Shown piece by piece: positions 47,698-56,133 of a DNA stretch of 64,000 bases. Position numbers and translations under genes: made by a program. Below the pieces are notes generated by a model, which was given only the letters and a program-made list of their open reading frames with translations, was not told the DNA's origin and did not search any database. Origin of the DNA: Vibrio sinaloensis. Lineage in GTDB: Bacteria > Pseudomonadota > Gammaproteobacteria > Enterobacterales > Vibrionaceae. Position 1 is the first letter of the stretch, and every line of letters starts with the position of its first letter. The stretch is taken from the NCBI RefSeq assembly GCF_023195835.1, contig NZ_CP096199.1:1612001-1676000 (forward strand), given 5' to 3'.

Positions 47698-48186
47698 TTA
47701 TCCTCCTTGTTCGACGCCATAGATAGCGGCTTCTACCTTTGCCATGATTTGTTTATCCACTTTTGCATACTGCACATGAACAGCGTCGAATTGGTCAAGC
47801 GTTTCCTGGCATTGGCCATACATGATTGCGATGTCAACTTGACTTAGCATCTCGCTAAACAACGCTTGGGCGCGTCCCTTTGACGAGTCACTGCAACTGA
47901 TTAACAAACGAAAGTCTATCTCGCGACAAAGCTTCTCAATTTTTGTCAGAAACTGCACCGTATTGGACTCTTGAAGGTTTGGTAACACAACGCCAATCAA
48001 TCGACTGCTCCCTTCACGCAGTGCTTTAGCAGCCATGTGTGGTGAGTAGTCATGCTGCTCGGCTAGTGCCAATACTTTGTTCTGGGTGGATAAACTAATT
48101 CGATATTGGTCACCTTTGCCGCTCAATATGTAACTCACCGTCGTTTTGGACACACCAGCTAACTTAGCGAGGTCACTTAATCTCAT
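47698..48186 (-). CDS. half-length LacI-family (Cra/FruR-like) repressor
   Basis: 162 residues from the ATG at 48186; another in-frame ATG lies 12 bases upstream. The DNA-binding part is complete: MRLSDLAKLAGVSKTTVSYI (helix-turn-helix) and the hinge KALREGSSRLIGVVLPNLQ. The effector domain stops after the first roughly 100 residues, where family members continue to about 330. The next gene starts only about 155 bases on, so there is no room for the missing half in another frame. It lies 16 bases after the PfkB gene. It may be a natural short repressor or a decaying one. Confidence 0.8.
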   Translation of the reverse strand: MRLSDLAKLAGVSKTTVSYILSGKGDQYRISLSTQNKVLALAEQHDYSPHMAAKALREGSSRLIGVVLPNLQESNTVQFLTKIEKLCREIDFRLLISCSDSSKGRAQALFSEMLSQVDIAIMYGQCQETLDQFDAVHVQYAKVDKQIMAKVEAAIYGVEQGG

Positions 48187-48214
48187 ACTCAGCCCCATCT
48201 GTCATTTACAACAC

Positions 48215-49147
48215 TTAGGGTCGCACAAGAATTTGCTTGATCATTTGATCAAATAAACTCATCGAGACAACACCAACCCCTACTTGAGAAACCGCCAAAG
48301 TTCCTATCGCGGTCGCACTAACAATCTGCCGGTGTGGGTTGTCAAACTGACTCGCCCAACAGAATCCAGCGACCACTGAATCACCAGCCCCAACAGTACT
48401 GACGAGTTCGACTTTTGGAGGAGTCGCAACTAAAACTTCGGTTTCAGTCGCCCAAATTAGCCCTTTCTCACCCATCGAAATTAAAACATTATCAATACCA
48501 AGCTCTACCAACTCCTTGGCCGCCGTAACACCATCTTCGATTGATTCTACAGGACGTCCAAGAAGCTCAGATGCCTCGTTCTCGTTGGGCTTAATCAACC
48601 AAGGTAGGGCAAAAACCCCCTGTTTCAGCATGGCTTTGCTGCTATCAAGAACGACCTTCTTGCCGAGCTGTTTTAGTTCTTGCATCCAACTAGTTACAAC
48701 GCTTTCATCCATGTTTTCAGGCAGACTACCGGCGAAAATATAACCATCATGGTCTTTTTCCAGCTCTAAAAGCTTGCGATGAAGCCGATCGATATCATCT
48801 GGCAATACGGAAAAACCACCAAAATTAATGTCGGTTGTTTCGCCGTTACTGGCGTGGACTTTGATATTGGTACGATTGGTGCCATCCACGCTGACAAACT
48901 GCGCATCTAGGTCACTAGCGTCAAACATCTCATCGAACAACTCTTGATTGTTGTGACCAAGGAACCCTGTCAAAGTGACTGATGCGCCAAGATCTGACAT
49001 CACCTTTGCAACATTTATCCCTTTGCCGGCGGCGTAGCGGTACTGCTCTTTGACGATATTCACTTGATTCACCGCAAAATCTTCCGCTTCAGCTGACAGA
49101 TCTATCGCGGGATTTAGAGTCACGCTAACCCATTTTATCGGATTCAC
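48215..49147 (-). CDS. PfkB-family sugar-phosphate kinase (1-phosphofructokinase group)
   Basis: 310 residues. VTLNPAIDLSAEAEDF at the start and YRYAAGKGINVAKVMSDLG (about 36-54) are typical of the FruK/LacC group. The catalytic loop is STVGAGDSVVAGFCWA (about 249-264) with the Asp base. It phosphorylates a ketose phosphate or similar sugar. The exact substrate is not decided by these motifs. Its neighbours are the short Cra-like repressor downstream and an SIS isomerase upstream (183-base gap, so a separate promoter is likely). Confidence 0.85.
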   Translation of the reverse strand: MNPIKWVSVTLNPAIDLSAEAEDFAVNQVNIVKEQYRYAAGKGINVAKVMSDLGASVTLTGFLGHNNQELFDEMFDASDLDAQFVSVDGTNRTNIKVHASNGETTDINFGGFSVLPDDIDRLHRKLLELEKDHDGYIFAGSLPENMDESVVTSWMQELKQLGKKVVLDSSKAMLKQGVFALPWLIKPNENEASELLGRPVESIEDGVTAAKELVELGIDNVLISMGEKGLIWATETEVLVATPPKVELVSTVGAGDSVVAGFCWASQFDNPHRQIVSATAIGTLAVSQVGVGVVSMSLFDQMIKQILVRP

Positions 49148-49330
49148 ATCGCCCTCCTTTTATGCAATATACTTGGTTTCGGAATCTCAACCTCAAGGGG
49201 CAAGCGCCCTAAAGCATGAACGGTTATGGATTTTTAATAGATTAAGTTATCAACCAACTGCGATATGTAGGCTAGATGTTCGATAAACTAGAATAATGTG
49301 CGTCTTTGCTAATATTGAGATATCACGCAA

Positions 49331-49924
49331 TCAACTATTATTGGTTCGCGAGGCTCTTCCTAAATAACCGCCGTGGTGCCTGAGGCCGTACTCTTGTTTG
49401 GTGAACCCTTTTACTTGTGAAATAGACACTGAAATCGCATCGCAAATCGCCAGCATTACCGCGATTGTGGTTGTTGGTGCTAAGTTTAGGTGACACGCCT
49501 CTTTGTGCTGGCCCATGTTTAGCACATACTCACAATGCTCTCTAAGTTCTGAATCTGGATGCGAAGTAATACCAACGATATGTCGGACGCCAAGGTGGCG
49601 AGCGAGCTCTAAGATCTCAATCACCTCTCGCGATTTACCACTAGTTGAACAGGCGACTAGGATATCGTTACTGTTTACGATACCAAGATCACCATGAGCG
49701 GCTTCCGCTGCGTGAAGGAACACAGCCGGACTACCCGTGGAACTTAACGTCGCGGCCATCTTTTTCGCAATCAACCCCGCCTTACCTATCCCTGTGGTAA
49801 TGACTTTACTGTCACACTCTAGGATTAGCTTTGCCACCTTCTCGTAGTTGTCATCGACTTCGATACTCGCAATGGCGGCCGCTTCTTGAGCGATTACATC
49901 ACGTGCCCTTTGTAATATGTCCAT
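49331..49924 (-). CDS. KpsF/GutQ-like SIS-domain sugar isomerase without CBS domains
   Basis: 197 residues. TTGIGKAGLIAKKMAATLSS (about 42-61), LHAAEAAHGDLGIV (about 70-83) and CSTSGKSREVIEILELAR (about 91-108) match the SIS domain of arabinose-5-phosphate isomerases. KpsF/KdsD proteins add two CBS domains (about 320 residues in total); they are absent here. It probably isomerises an aldose/ketose phosphate. It sits 2 bases after the UPF0303 gene in the oxidoreductase-UPF0303-SIS set. Confidence 0.82.
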   Translation of the reverse strand: MDILQRARDVIAQEAAAIASIEVDDNYEKVAKLILECDSKVITTGIGKAGLIAKKMAATLSSTGSPAVFLHAAEAAHGDLGIVNSNDILVACSTSGKSREVIEILELARHLGVRHIVGITSHPDSELREHCEYVLNMGQHKEACHLNLAPTTTIAVMLAICDAISVSISQVKGFTKQEYGLRHHGGYLGRASRTNNS

Positions 49925-49926
49925 GG

Positions 49927-50397
49927 TTACACCCTTTCACCTGCGAGATACTCAGTAATGGTATCTACCACCAACTTGTGATCTTCATACTGAGGAAGGC
50001 CAGACACGGAGATAGAACCAACTACACCTACGCCTCGAATAATCAAGGGAAAACTACCACCGTAGGGAGCAAACTCTTTGCCATCCACTAAGGACGCTTG
50101 TTCAATGGTTTTACCTTTTGCCTTGTAGTACTGGCCCATATACCATGAGCTATGCCCGTAACGGTCGACCACATTGCGCTTGCGCTCAATCCAACATTGA
50201 TTGTCACGAGCCGTGTCAGGCATGGCAAAACTAAACAAGCGATGGCTGTTACGGACGATCTCGATAGCCACATTAACCTGTTTCGTCTCAGCACGCCTTT
50301 TGATCAAGCTGCCCAGTTCCCAGGCCGTTTGGTTGTTAAACGCTTCGAACTGCAGTTCAGCTTCTTGCGCCAATAGTTGGTTTAGATCGGTAATCAT
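49927..50397 (-). CDS. UPF0303 / heme-degrading-domain family protein
   Basis: 156 residues. Family features: NQTAWELGSLIKRRAE (about 22-37), VAIEIVRNSHRLFSFAMPDT (about 43-62), ERKRNVVDRYGHSSWYMG (about 71-88) and APYGGSFPLIIRGVGVVGSI (about 115-134). The fold is GlcG/HbpS-like. Despite the 'heme' domain name, members are often found in sugar and polyol catabolic operons, and the true role is unclear. It overlaps the upstream oxidoreductase by 4 bases, so they are co-translated. Confidence 0.8.
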   Translation of the reverse strand: MITDLNQLLAQEAELQFEAFNNQTAWELGSLIKRRAETKQVNVAIEIVRNSHRLFSFAMPDTARDNQCWIERKRNVVDRYGHSSWYMGQYYKAKGKTIEQASLVDGKEFAPYGGSFPLIIRGVGVVGSISVSGLPQYEDHKLVVDTITEYLAGERV

Positions 50398-51437
50398 AGT
50401 AGCTCCTGTAATTTCACTCGACGCTTCTCTTTAGCACTTAAATAAGCTGCTTCAATCACTGCAATAACACTCAAAGCTTCTTGCGCAGGAACGGGCTCAG
50501 GATGACCGTGGCGAATAGACTTAGCCAATTGATGATAGAAGTTTTGATAGCAACCAAGCTCAGTCGTAACACGACTCTGGACGCCATTTACATCTGTATA
50601 CTGGCCATAAAGATCTTCGCTTTCGCTACCCCAACCTGGAGTTCTGGGGCCTTTCTTCTCGCGCAGGAAGTCCTCTTGGCTATCCATACCATATTTAATC
50701 AAGCTGCCATTGTGGGCAAAAATCTGGAATCTTGGCCCTTCTGTCGTGCTCAAACAGTTGCCATGGACAATCACTTCGCACTCTGGATAGTGGAGCACTA
50801 AATGAAAGTGGTCGACAGCCTCTGCTCCCGTCCTCTGATTACGCAATATGCCTGTCACTTCATCTGGGGTGCCAAACAGCGCGATGGATTGATCGATTAA
50901 GTGCGCGCCTAAATCATAAAGAATGCCGGCACCAGGAACGTCTTGTTCTCGCCAACGAACTTTCACCTCTGGGCGATATCGGTTGTAACTGGAATAAAAA
51001 GTATGAATACCTTCGAGCTTGCCTTCACTAATCAGTTTTTTGATAGTGATAAAGTCGCCATCAAAACGACGACTTTGATAAACCGTCAGTACCTTGCCCG
51101 AGGTAGTCTGAATATCCAAAAGCGCTTTACCCTCTTGGTATGACACGGAAAACGGCTTTTCTACCACTACATGCTTGCCCGCCTGCAGTGATGCCATAGC
51201 CTGCGGCACATGCAAATGATTAGGTGTCGAGACCACGACAAGTTCAATGTCGGCGCGTTCAAGCATAGTTTCGAGGTTCGGATAAACCTCTGCATTCGGA
51301 AGTTGGGCTTTTACTTTTTGTTCGTCGCTAGAGACAACCGCCTTAAGGTCGTACTGTGGACAATCGCTGATAATTGGCGCTTGAAAACACTGCCCCGATA
51401 TACCGAAGCCAACTAAACCGACTTTAATTGTTTCCAT
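50394..51437 (-). CDS. Gfo/Idh/MocA-family oxidoreductase
   Basis: 347 residues from the ATG at 51437 (AAGGA at 7-base spacing; the TTG before it is not needed). It has the dinucleotide-binding GLVGFGISGQCFQAPII (about 7-23) and the family's catalytic Lys in GKHVVVEKPFSVS (about 90-102). DLGAHLIDQSIALFG (about 178-192) supplies the Asp/His pair. It should oxidise or reduce a sugar or polyol with NAD(P). The family includes 1,5-anhydrofructose reductase, which would fit this locus, but motif level does not decide it. Confidence 0.87.
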   Translation of the reverse strand: METIKVGLVGFGISGQCFQAPIISDCPQYDLKAVVSSDEQKVKAQLPNAEVYPNLETMLERADIELVVVSTPNHLHVPQAMASLQAGKHVVVEKPFSVSYQEGKALLDIQTTSGKVLTVYQSRRFDGDFITIKKLISEGKLEGIHTFYSSYNRYRPEVKVRWREQDVPGAGILYDLGAHLIDQSIALFGTPDEVTGILRNQRTGAEAVDHFHLVLHYPECEVIVHGNCLSTTEGPRFQIFAHNGSLIKYGMDSQEDFLREKKGPRTPGWGSESEDLYGQYTDVNGVQSRVTTELGCYQNFYHQLAKSIRHGHPEPVPAQEALSVIAVIEAAYLSAKEKRRVKLQELL

Positions 51438-51451
51438 CAAATGATCCTTAT

Positions 51452-51485
51452 AAAAAAGGCTGTGACTCCGGAGAGCGCCACAGCC
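51452..51485 (-). terminator. intrinsic terminator after the ptsA-type gene
   Basis: On the - strand, GGCTGTG...CACAGCC encloses an inner CTCCGGAG palindrome and is followed by TTTTTTATA. It lies 20 bases after the HPr-EI-EIIA stop, so much transcription should end before the oxidoreductase set. Confidence 0.8.
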
Positions 51486-51505
51486 AAAGCATAAACGGGG
51501 GTAAC

Positions 51506-54016
51506 TTATGCGAGCTCAAGCTCTTGTTTCAACAGTGCTTCAACTTGAGTATCACTGCTTGCAGTCATTAACTGCTCCCTAAAGTCTGCATGCATGATTT
51601 TGCGCGCAAGTTTAGAGAAAATCTTCATATGTTGGTCACCAGCAGCGTGTTTGTTCAGAGTCAGCATGATGATGAACTGTGCTTCTTCATCGCCCCAAGC
51701 AATTGGTTTCGCTAAACGACACACGCTAATTGCAGACTGCTCAATGTGCTCACTCTTGGTGTGAGGAATCGCAAAACCAAACCCTAACCCAGTAGAGAAC
51801 ACATCCTCACGAGCCCATAAGTCGTCAGCCAATTTATTCGGATAACGACAACGGCCAGTAATAAACAAGTTGTCTGCGAGCGTCTTAATCACTTCTTCTT
51901 TACTACGCAAATCTCGATCAAGGCTGATGCAGTCTTTCGACACCATAGGCGCCTCGGTTTGAGTCATGCGGAACTGGGCGAGAACATGCTCAACTTCCTG
52001 AACAGTGCGACACTCCATAGCGCGGTTAAGCAGTTGGCGACATTCACGACTATCAAGCTTAGAAATTCGCTCTTTAGTTGCTGCTATACTTGGCGCACTC
52101 ATACTGATTTCATCCAAGCCTAAGCCAACCAATAGCGGCAGAACGGAACCTTTCGCACCTAGCTCGCCACAAAGGCCAATCCACTTACCATGACGATGTA
52201 CTTCACGTACTACATGGTCAAGGGTGCGCAAGAATGCAGGGTTCAAGCTGTTGTAGTTTTTGGCAACTTTAGCGTTGTCACGGTCAACCGCCATTAGGTA
52301 TTGAGTCAGGTCGTTTGAACCAATCGAGAAGAAATCGATCTCTTCACAGCACTGGTCAATAATGAAAGCGACGGAAGGAACTTCAAGCATTATGCCCAGT
52401 GGCACGCGCTCGGCAAAAGGAACGTCTTCTTTGCGCAGCTCTTGGCGCACTTCTGCTAGGACATCTTTCACCCAAAGTATCTCTTCCATTGACGAGATCA
52501 TTGGAATCATAATCTTCAAGTTGCCGTGAGCCGAAGCGCGTAAGATGGCACGCAGCTGAGTCTTGAACATTTCAATAAACTCAGGGTAGATACGAACCGC
52601 ACGGTAACCTAAGAATGGGTTATTTTCAGCTGGGATATTGAGGTAATCCACTGGCTTATCGCCACCAATATCAATGGTACGGATAATGATAGATTTGCCA
52701 TTCGCCGCCTCACAAGCCTGACAGAAGATGTTGTACAGTTCGTTCTCATCTGGTGCAGATGTTCTGTCCATGTAGAGCATCTCTGTACGGAACAGACCTA
52801 CCGCTTCCGCCCCGTGAGCAAAGGCTTGTGGCGCCTCTACTGAGTGAGCTATGTTCGCTGCTACTTCTAACACTTTGCCATCGGCCGTTGTTGCTGCTAA
52901 GTCGCGGTATTTGGCTTGGCGTGTCGCCACAATCTCTTTTACTTTTTGCTCTTGAGCATAATAACGCTCTACCGCTTCAGTAATATCTGTCACTACCGCA
53001 CCTAAGTGACCATCCACAATCACCTGTTTACCCATAAACTCACCTAACTTAGCCGCATCTAAACCGACAATCGTTGGGATAGCAAAAGAGCGCGCCAAGA
53101 TAACAGTGTGCGAAGTGCTGCCGCCGTGAGATAGAATCAAGCCTTTAAGCAGGGATTTGTCTAGCTCGAGGAACTGACTTGGCGTTAGGTCGTCAGCTAA
53201 ACATACTGTTGGCTCATTAAGCTGAGTTTGGCTAGCAAATCGCTCGTCACCATAAATGCTTTGCAGTAATTGATAGCAAACATCGCGAATGTCTAACTCA
53301 CGCTCACGCATGTAGCTGCTAGACGAGTTCTTCATCATCTCACCAAAGTGTTTTGCTGTCGCGATGATGGCATCCGCACAGCTTTGACCTTCGATCAAGT
53401 TACCTTTGGTGGTTTGCTGAAACTCTTCGTCTTTAGCGATTGAAAGGTGAGCTTTTAGCACTTCCCCTTCGGTATGCTCAGCGGCTTTGAGTTGAATTGA
53501 AATCGATTTAATTACTGACTCCAACCCATTTTGCATTTGCAGTTGTTCTTCACTGAGCGCTAACGCAGGTGGAAGATTGTCTAGATTGTCGAAGTTAACC
53601 GCCCCCATAATAGTAAGGGCACCGCGACCAATACCTTCACTCACTGCACGGCCACGCTCATTTGCCACTTCTAGATTAGAGAAGTTACGCGGTAGCGGTG
53701 CTAGTTCAGCATCGTCAGCACTCTCATTGTTTTGTAGCGGAGCGTCACAGTGTGGGAACTCGTTAACGATGAACTGTTTAAGCTGGTTAATGGCAGACTC
53801 TTCATCTTGGCCATCAATGGTAATTAAACACTCATCACCAAGCAGCGTATCCGTACCGATAAGGGAAAGAACGCTTTTGGCGTTACCACTCATACCTGTG
53901 CGTTTATTTTGCCAAGTAATGTCAGAAGAAAATTGATTGCAAAGCGCTTCGACATGACTCGCTGGACGAGCATGAACACCATTTGGTAGCTCGCAAGAGA
54001 AAGAAAAAGTTTTCAT
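51506..54016 (-). CDS. ptsA: fused PTS HPr-enzyme I-EIIA protein (PtsA/FryA type)
   Basis: 836 residues. An HPr domain (about 1-90, phospho-His15 in PNGVHARPAS). Enzyme I (about 115-680) with phospho-His303 (GGSTSHTVILARS), GGDKPVDYLN and Cys616 (GLCGELGAKG). EIIA of the fructose/mannitol class (about 700-836) with phospho-His752 (FAIPHTKSEH). One polypeptide thus carries phosphate from PEP to the EIIB partners. It is divergent from EIIC/EIIB genes with a 435-base regulatory gap, like the E. coli frw locus. All phospho-acceptors are intact. Confidence 0.93.
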   Translation of the reverse strand: MKTFSFSCELPNGVHARPASHVEALCNQFSSDITWQNKRTGMSGNAKSVLSLIGTDTLLGDECLITIDGQDEESAINQLKQFIVNEFPHCDAPLQNNESADDAELAPLPRNFSNLEVANERGRAVSEGIGRGALTIMGAVNFDNLDNLPPALALSEEQLQMQNGLESVIKSISIQLKAAEHTEGEVLKAHLSIAKDEEFQQTTKGNLIEGQSCADAIIATAKHFGEMMKNSSSSYMRERELDIRDVCYQLLQSIYGDERFASQTQLNEPTVCLADDLTPSQFLELDKSLLKGLILSHGGSTSHTVILARSFAIPTIVGLDAAKLGEFMGKQVIVDGHLGAVVTDITEAVERYYAQEQKVKEIVATRQAKYRDLAATTADGKVLEVAANIAHSVEAPQAFAHGAEAVGLFRTEMLYMDRTSAPDENELYNIFCQACEAANGKSIIIRTIDIGGDKPVDYLNIPAENNPFLGYRAVRIYPEFIEMFKTQLRAILRASAHGNLKIMIPMISSMEEILWVKDVLAEVRQELRKEDVPFAERVPLGIMLEVPSVAFIIDQCCEEIDFFSIGSNDLTQYLMAVDRDNAKVAKNYNSLNPAFLRTLDHVVREVHRHGKWIGLCGELGAKGSVLPLLVGLGLDEISMSAPSIAATKERISKLDSRECRQLLNRAMECRTVQEVEHVLAQFRMTQTEAPMVSKDCISLDRDLRSKEEVIKTLADNLFITGRCRYPNKLADDLWAREDVFSTGLGFGFAIPHTKSEHIEQSAISVCRLAKPIAWGDEEAQFIIMLTLNKHAAGDQHMKIFSKLARKIMHADFREQLMTASSDTQVEALLKQELELA

Positions 54017-54108
54017 TACATATTGTCCTTGTACTGCTAGGCGATAGGCCCGAGTTGATGTAACAACAATAACAAATCATCACACTCCAGCCATTGGACA
54101 AAAATACT

Positions 54109-54121
54109 AAATACTGGATTT
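54109..54121 (-). repeat. repeated promoter motif copy 1
   Basis: The reverse strand reads AAATCCAGTATTT. It matches the copy at 62334-62346 at 12 of 13 positions. ACAAAAAT (54098-54105) and ATTTTTGT (54118-54125) make an 8-bp inverted repeat around it. Candidate AraC-type regulator site. Confidence 0.45.
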
Positions 54122-54141
54122 TTGTAATATCAAAGATTAAG

Positions 54142-54157
54142 TGTGAACGAAATCAAA
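54142..54157 (+). promoter_or_regulatory. candidate CRP-cAMP site in the PTS divergent promoter
   Basis: TGTGAACGAAATCAAA has a perfect left half and TCA of the right half, at the correct 6-base spacing. CRP control is expected for a PTS sugar locus. Confidence 0.5.
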
Positions 54158-54320
54158 TTTACTATCTCTTTTGTGAGCCAGTACACTTTAAGTACTAGAG
54201 AAACAAAAAAGACAACACTTAAGCTTTTGTTTTATAAGAATATAACCCACGAGAAGACCATTTAACGCTAATCTGGACAAAAATGTAGATGGAGATCAAA
54301 TTTTGCCTGCACTCTAACAA

Positions 54321-54333
54321 TTATCCAGTAAAT
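54321..54333 (+). repeat. repeated promoter motif copy 2
   Basis: TTATCCAGTAAAT shares TATCCAGTA with the other copies. It lies about 120 bases before the EIIC start. A TGGACAAAAAT 11-mer also occurs twice in this gap (54095-54105 and 54274-54284). Confidence 0.4.
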
Positions 54334-54451
54334 AGCATAAAAATCCTCTAACTAGACAGCACAAATGCTCACTATATTAGATTCAAAGCCCGGGCAGCTA
54401 AACCAACGTGAAACAGATTCTATATATGCAATTTGACCCAAGGAGAGGTCT

Positions 54452-55525
54452 ATGAATGATTTAATCACAATTTTGAAGGACACCAGAAGACATCTGATGA
54501 CTGGTGTATCTCATATGATCCCATTTGTGGTAGCTGGCGGTATCCTACTTGCTGCGTCAGTTATGATGTATGGTGAAGGTGCCGTTCCAGAAGAAGGGAC
54601 ATGGTTACACGATCTATTCTTCATCGGTGTGGCGGGTTTCCAACTCATGGTGCCAATCCTAGCTGCTTATATCGGCTACTCCATCGCAGACCGTTCAGCG
54701 CTAGCTCCTTCTGCCATCGCCGCTTTTATTGGCGCTAACATGTACAACACTGGCTTCTTCGGTGCGATCTTCGCAGGTCTACTTGGTGGTATCGTCGTCT
54801 TCTACTTGAAGAAGATAAAAGTACCCGCTTTTGCTCGCTCCATCATGCCTATCTTTGTTATTCCAATCATAGGTACCTTTATTACAGCAGGCGCTATTGT
54901 ATGGGGTATTGGTGAGCCAATTGGTGCAGCAACAGCTTCGCTAACTGACTTCCTAAAGAGCATGCAGAATGAAAGCATCGTGGTACTTGCTATCATCATG
55001 GGTTGTATGATCGCTTTCGATATGGGTGGGCCGGTCAACAAAGTCGCTTATGCATTCGTTATCTTGTGTGTCGGCGAAGGCATCTACAACGTCGCGGGTA
55101 TCTCTTCAGTAGCCGTAGCGGTTCCTTCTATCGGTATGGGCTTAGCAACCTTCATCAACAAGAAACTCTACGACTCAAGTGAGCAAGAAGCAGGTCGCGC
55201 ATCAATCCTAATGGGTACTATGGGTATCACTGAAGGTGCAATCCCATTCGCCGCCGGCGACCCACTACGTGTTATCCCATCAATCATGATCGGTACCGCA
55301 GCAGGTGCAGTAACGGCAGCAGTAATCGGTGTGGAGAGCTACGCAGCTTGGGGTGGCCTAATTGTTCTACCCGTTGTTGAAGGTCGCGTCGGATTTATTG
55401 CAGCGCTAGCCGTCGGTTCAATCGTCACTGCGCTATTGGTTAACTTCCTAAAGGCACGTCGCCCGGTGCTTGAAGAGTCAAAAGAAGAATCTAACGACTT
55501 AGACCTAGATATCAAAATCGGTTAA
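54452..55525 (+). CDS. frwC: PTS fructose-type EIIC permease (FrwC/FryC-like)
   Basis: 357 residues with about nine membrane helices. HLMTGVSHMIPFVVAGGILLA (about 14-34), IAFDMGGPVNKVAYAF (about 188-203) and MGITEGAIPFAAGDPLRVIP (about 265-284, with the GITEGAIPF substrate signature) identify the fructose EIIC family. It stands separate from EIIB, as in frw/fry systems. The ribosome site is AAGGAGAGGTCT. It imports and helps phosphorylate the sugar with the separate EIIBs and the fused HPr-EI-EIIA. Confidence 0.9.
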   Translation: MNDLITILKDTRRHLMTGVSHMIPFVVAGGILLAASVMMYGEGAVPEEGTWLHDLFFIGVAGFQLMVPILAAYIGYSIADRSALAPSAIAAFIGANMYNTGFFGAIFAGLLGGIVVFYLKKIKVPAFARSIMPIFVIPIIGTFITAGAIVWGIGEPIGAATASLTDFLKSMQNESIVVLAIIMGCMIAFDMGGPVNKVAYAFVILCVGEGIYNVAGISSVAVAVPSIGMGLATFINKKLYDSSEQEAGRASILMGTMGITEGAIPFAAGDPLRVIPSIMIGTAAGAVTAAVIGVESYAAWGGLIVLPVVEGRVGFIAALAVGSIVTALLVNFLKARRPVLEESKEESNDLDLDIKIG

Positions 55526-55559
55526 TTACCCAATCCTATCAAAACTCAAAACAAAACTT

Positions 55560-55592
55560 GCAAGGCGCGCTCTCTTTTACTTAGCGCCTTGC
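55560..55592 (+). other. intergenic hairpin between EIIC and EIIB
   Basis: GCAAGGCGC / GCGCCTTGC, a perfect 9-bp stem with a 15-base loop and no T run. It may set unequal mRNA levels of the two PTS subunits. Confidence 0.6.
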
Positions 55593-55622
55593 CCTCCAGA
55601 CTGAAATTTAAGGAAATTAATT

Positions 55623-55946
55623 ATGACTAGTATCGTAGCAGTAACAGCGTGCCCATCAGGTGTAGCACATACGTACATGGCAGCAGAAGCGATCGACGCA
55701 GCAGCAAAAGCAAAAGGCTGGACATGTGAAGTGGAAACTCAAGGCTCTATCGGTATCGAAAACGAATTGACTGCTGCAGCCATTGAAGCCGCTGACGTGG
55801 TTATCTTAACTAAAGACATAGACATCAAAAATAGCGAACGCTTTGAAGGTAAGACAGTGGTGAGTATCGGTGTTAGCGACGCAGTTAAGCGAGCTGCAGC
55901 AGTAATGGATAAGATTGAAGCTCATCTAGCAAATGTAACGGCTTAA
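55623..55946 (+). CDS. frwB: PTS fructose-type EIIB (FrwB-like)
   Basis: 107 residues. The phospho-cysteine motif is VTACPSGVAHTYMAAEAI (about 7-24, Cys10), with EVETQGSIGIENELT and LTKDIDIKNSERFEGK typical of the family. It relays phosphate from the EIIA domain to the sugar bound by EIIC. Ribosome site AAGGAAATT. A hairpin lies on each side of the gene. Confidence 0.92.
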   Translation: MTSIVAVTACPSGVAHTYMAAEAIDAAAKAKGWTCEVETQGSIGIENELTAAAIEAADVVILTKDIDIKNSERFEGKTVVSIGVSDAVKRAAAVMDKIEAHLANVTA

Positions 55947-55978
55947 TAGGACATTAAGCACTTTCCTCTAAAGGCTCA

Positions 55979-56001
55979 CTCCCCTCCTCCTTGGAGGGGA
56001 G
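55979..56001 (+). other. intergenic hairpin between EIIB and glycyl radical enzyme gene
   Basis: CTCCCCTCC / GGAGGGGAG, a 9-bp GC-rich stem with a 5-base loop and no T run. It is a possible partial terminator or RNA-end stabiliser, so the radical enzyme may have its own promoter in 56002-56133. Confidence 0.65.
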
Positions 56002-56133
56002 GTCTAACACCAACGAGTAATGATACCAAAGTGACCGACGCTGAGACATCCGCACACGGTGACTTCGTTATAAATATTCAAAACACCAAAACGCTCAACA
56101 ACCGTATTACTGGTAATGCAAGGAGCCACGCAA

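Noticed and set aside
49331..49924. Assigning the SIS protein as arabinose-5-phosphate isomerase of LPS synthesis (KdsD)
   Set aside because: The CBS domains are missing and no Kdo or LPS genes are near; the sugar locus context suggests another aldose/ketose phosphate.
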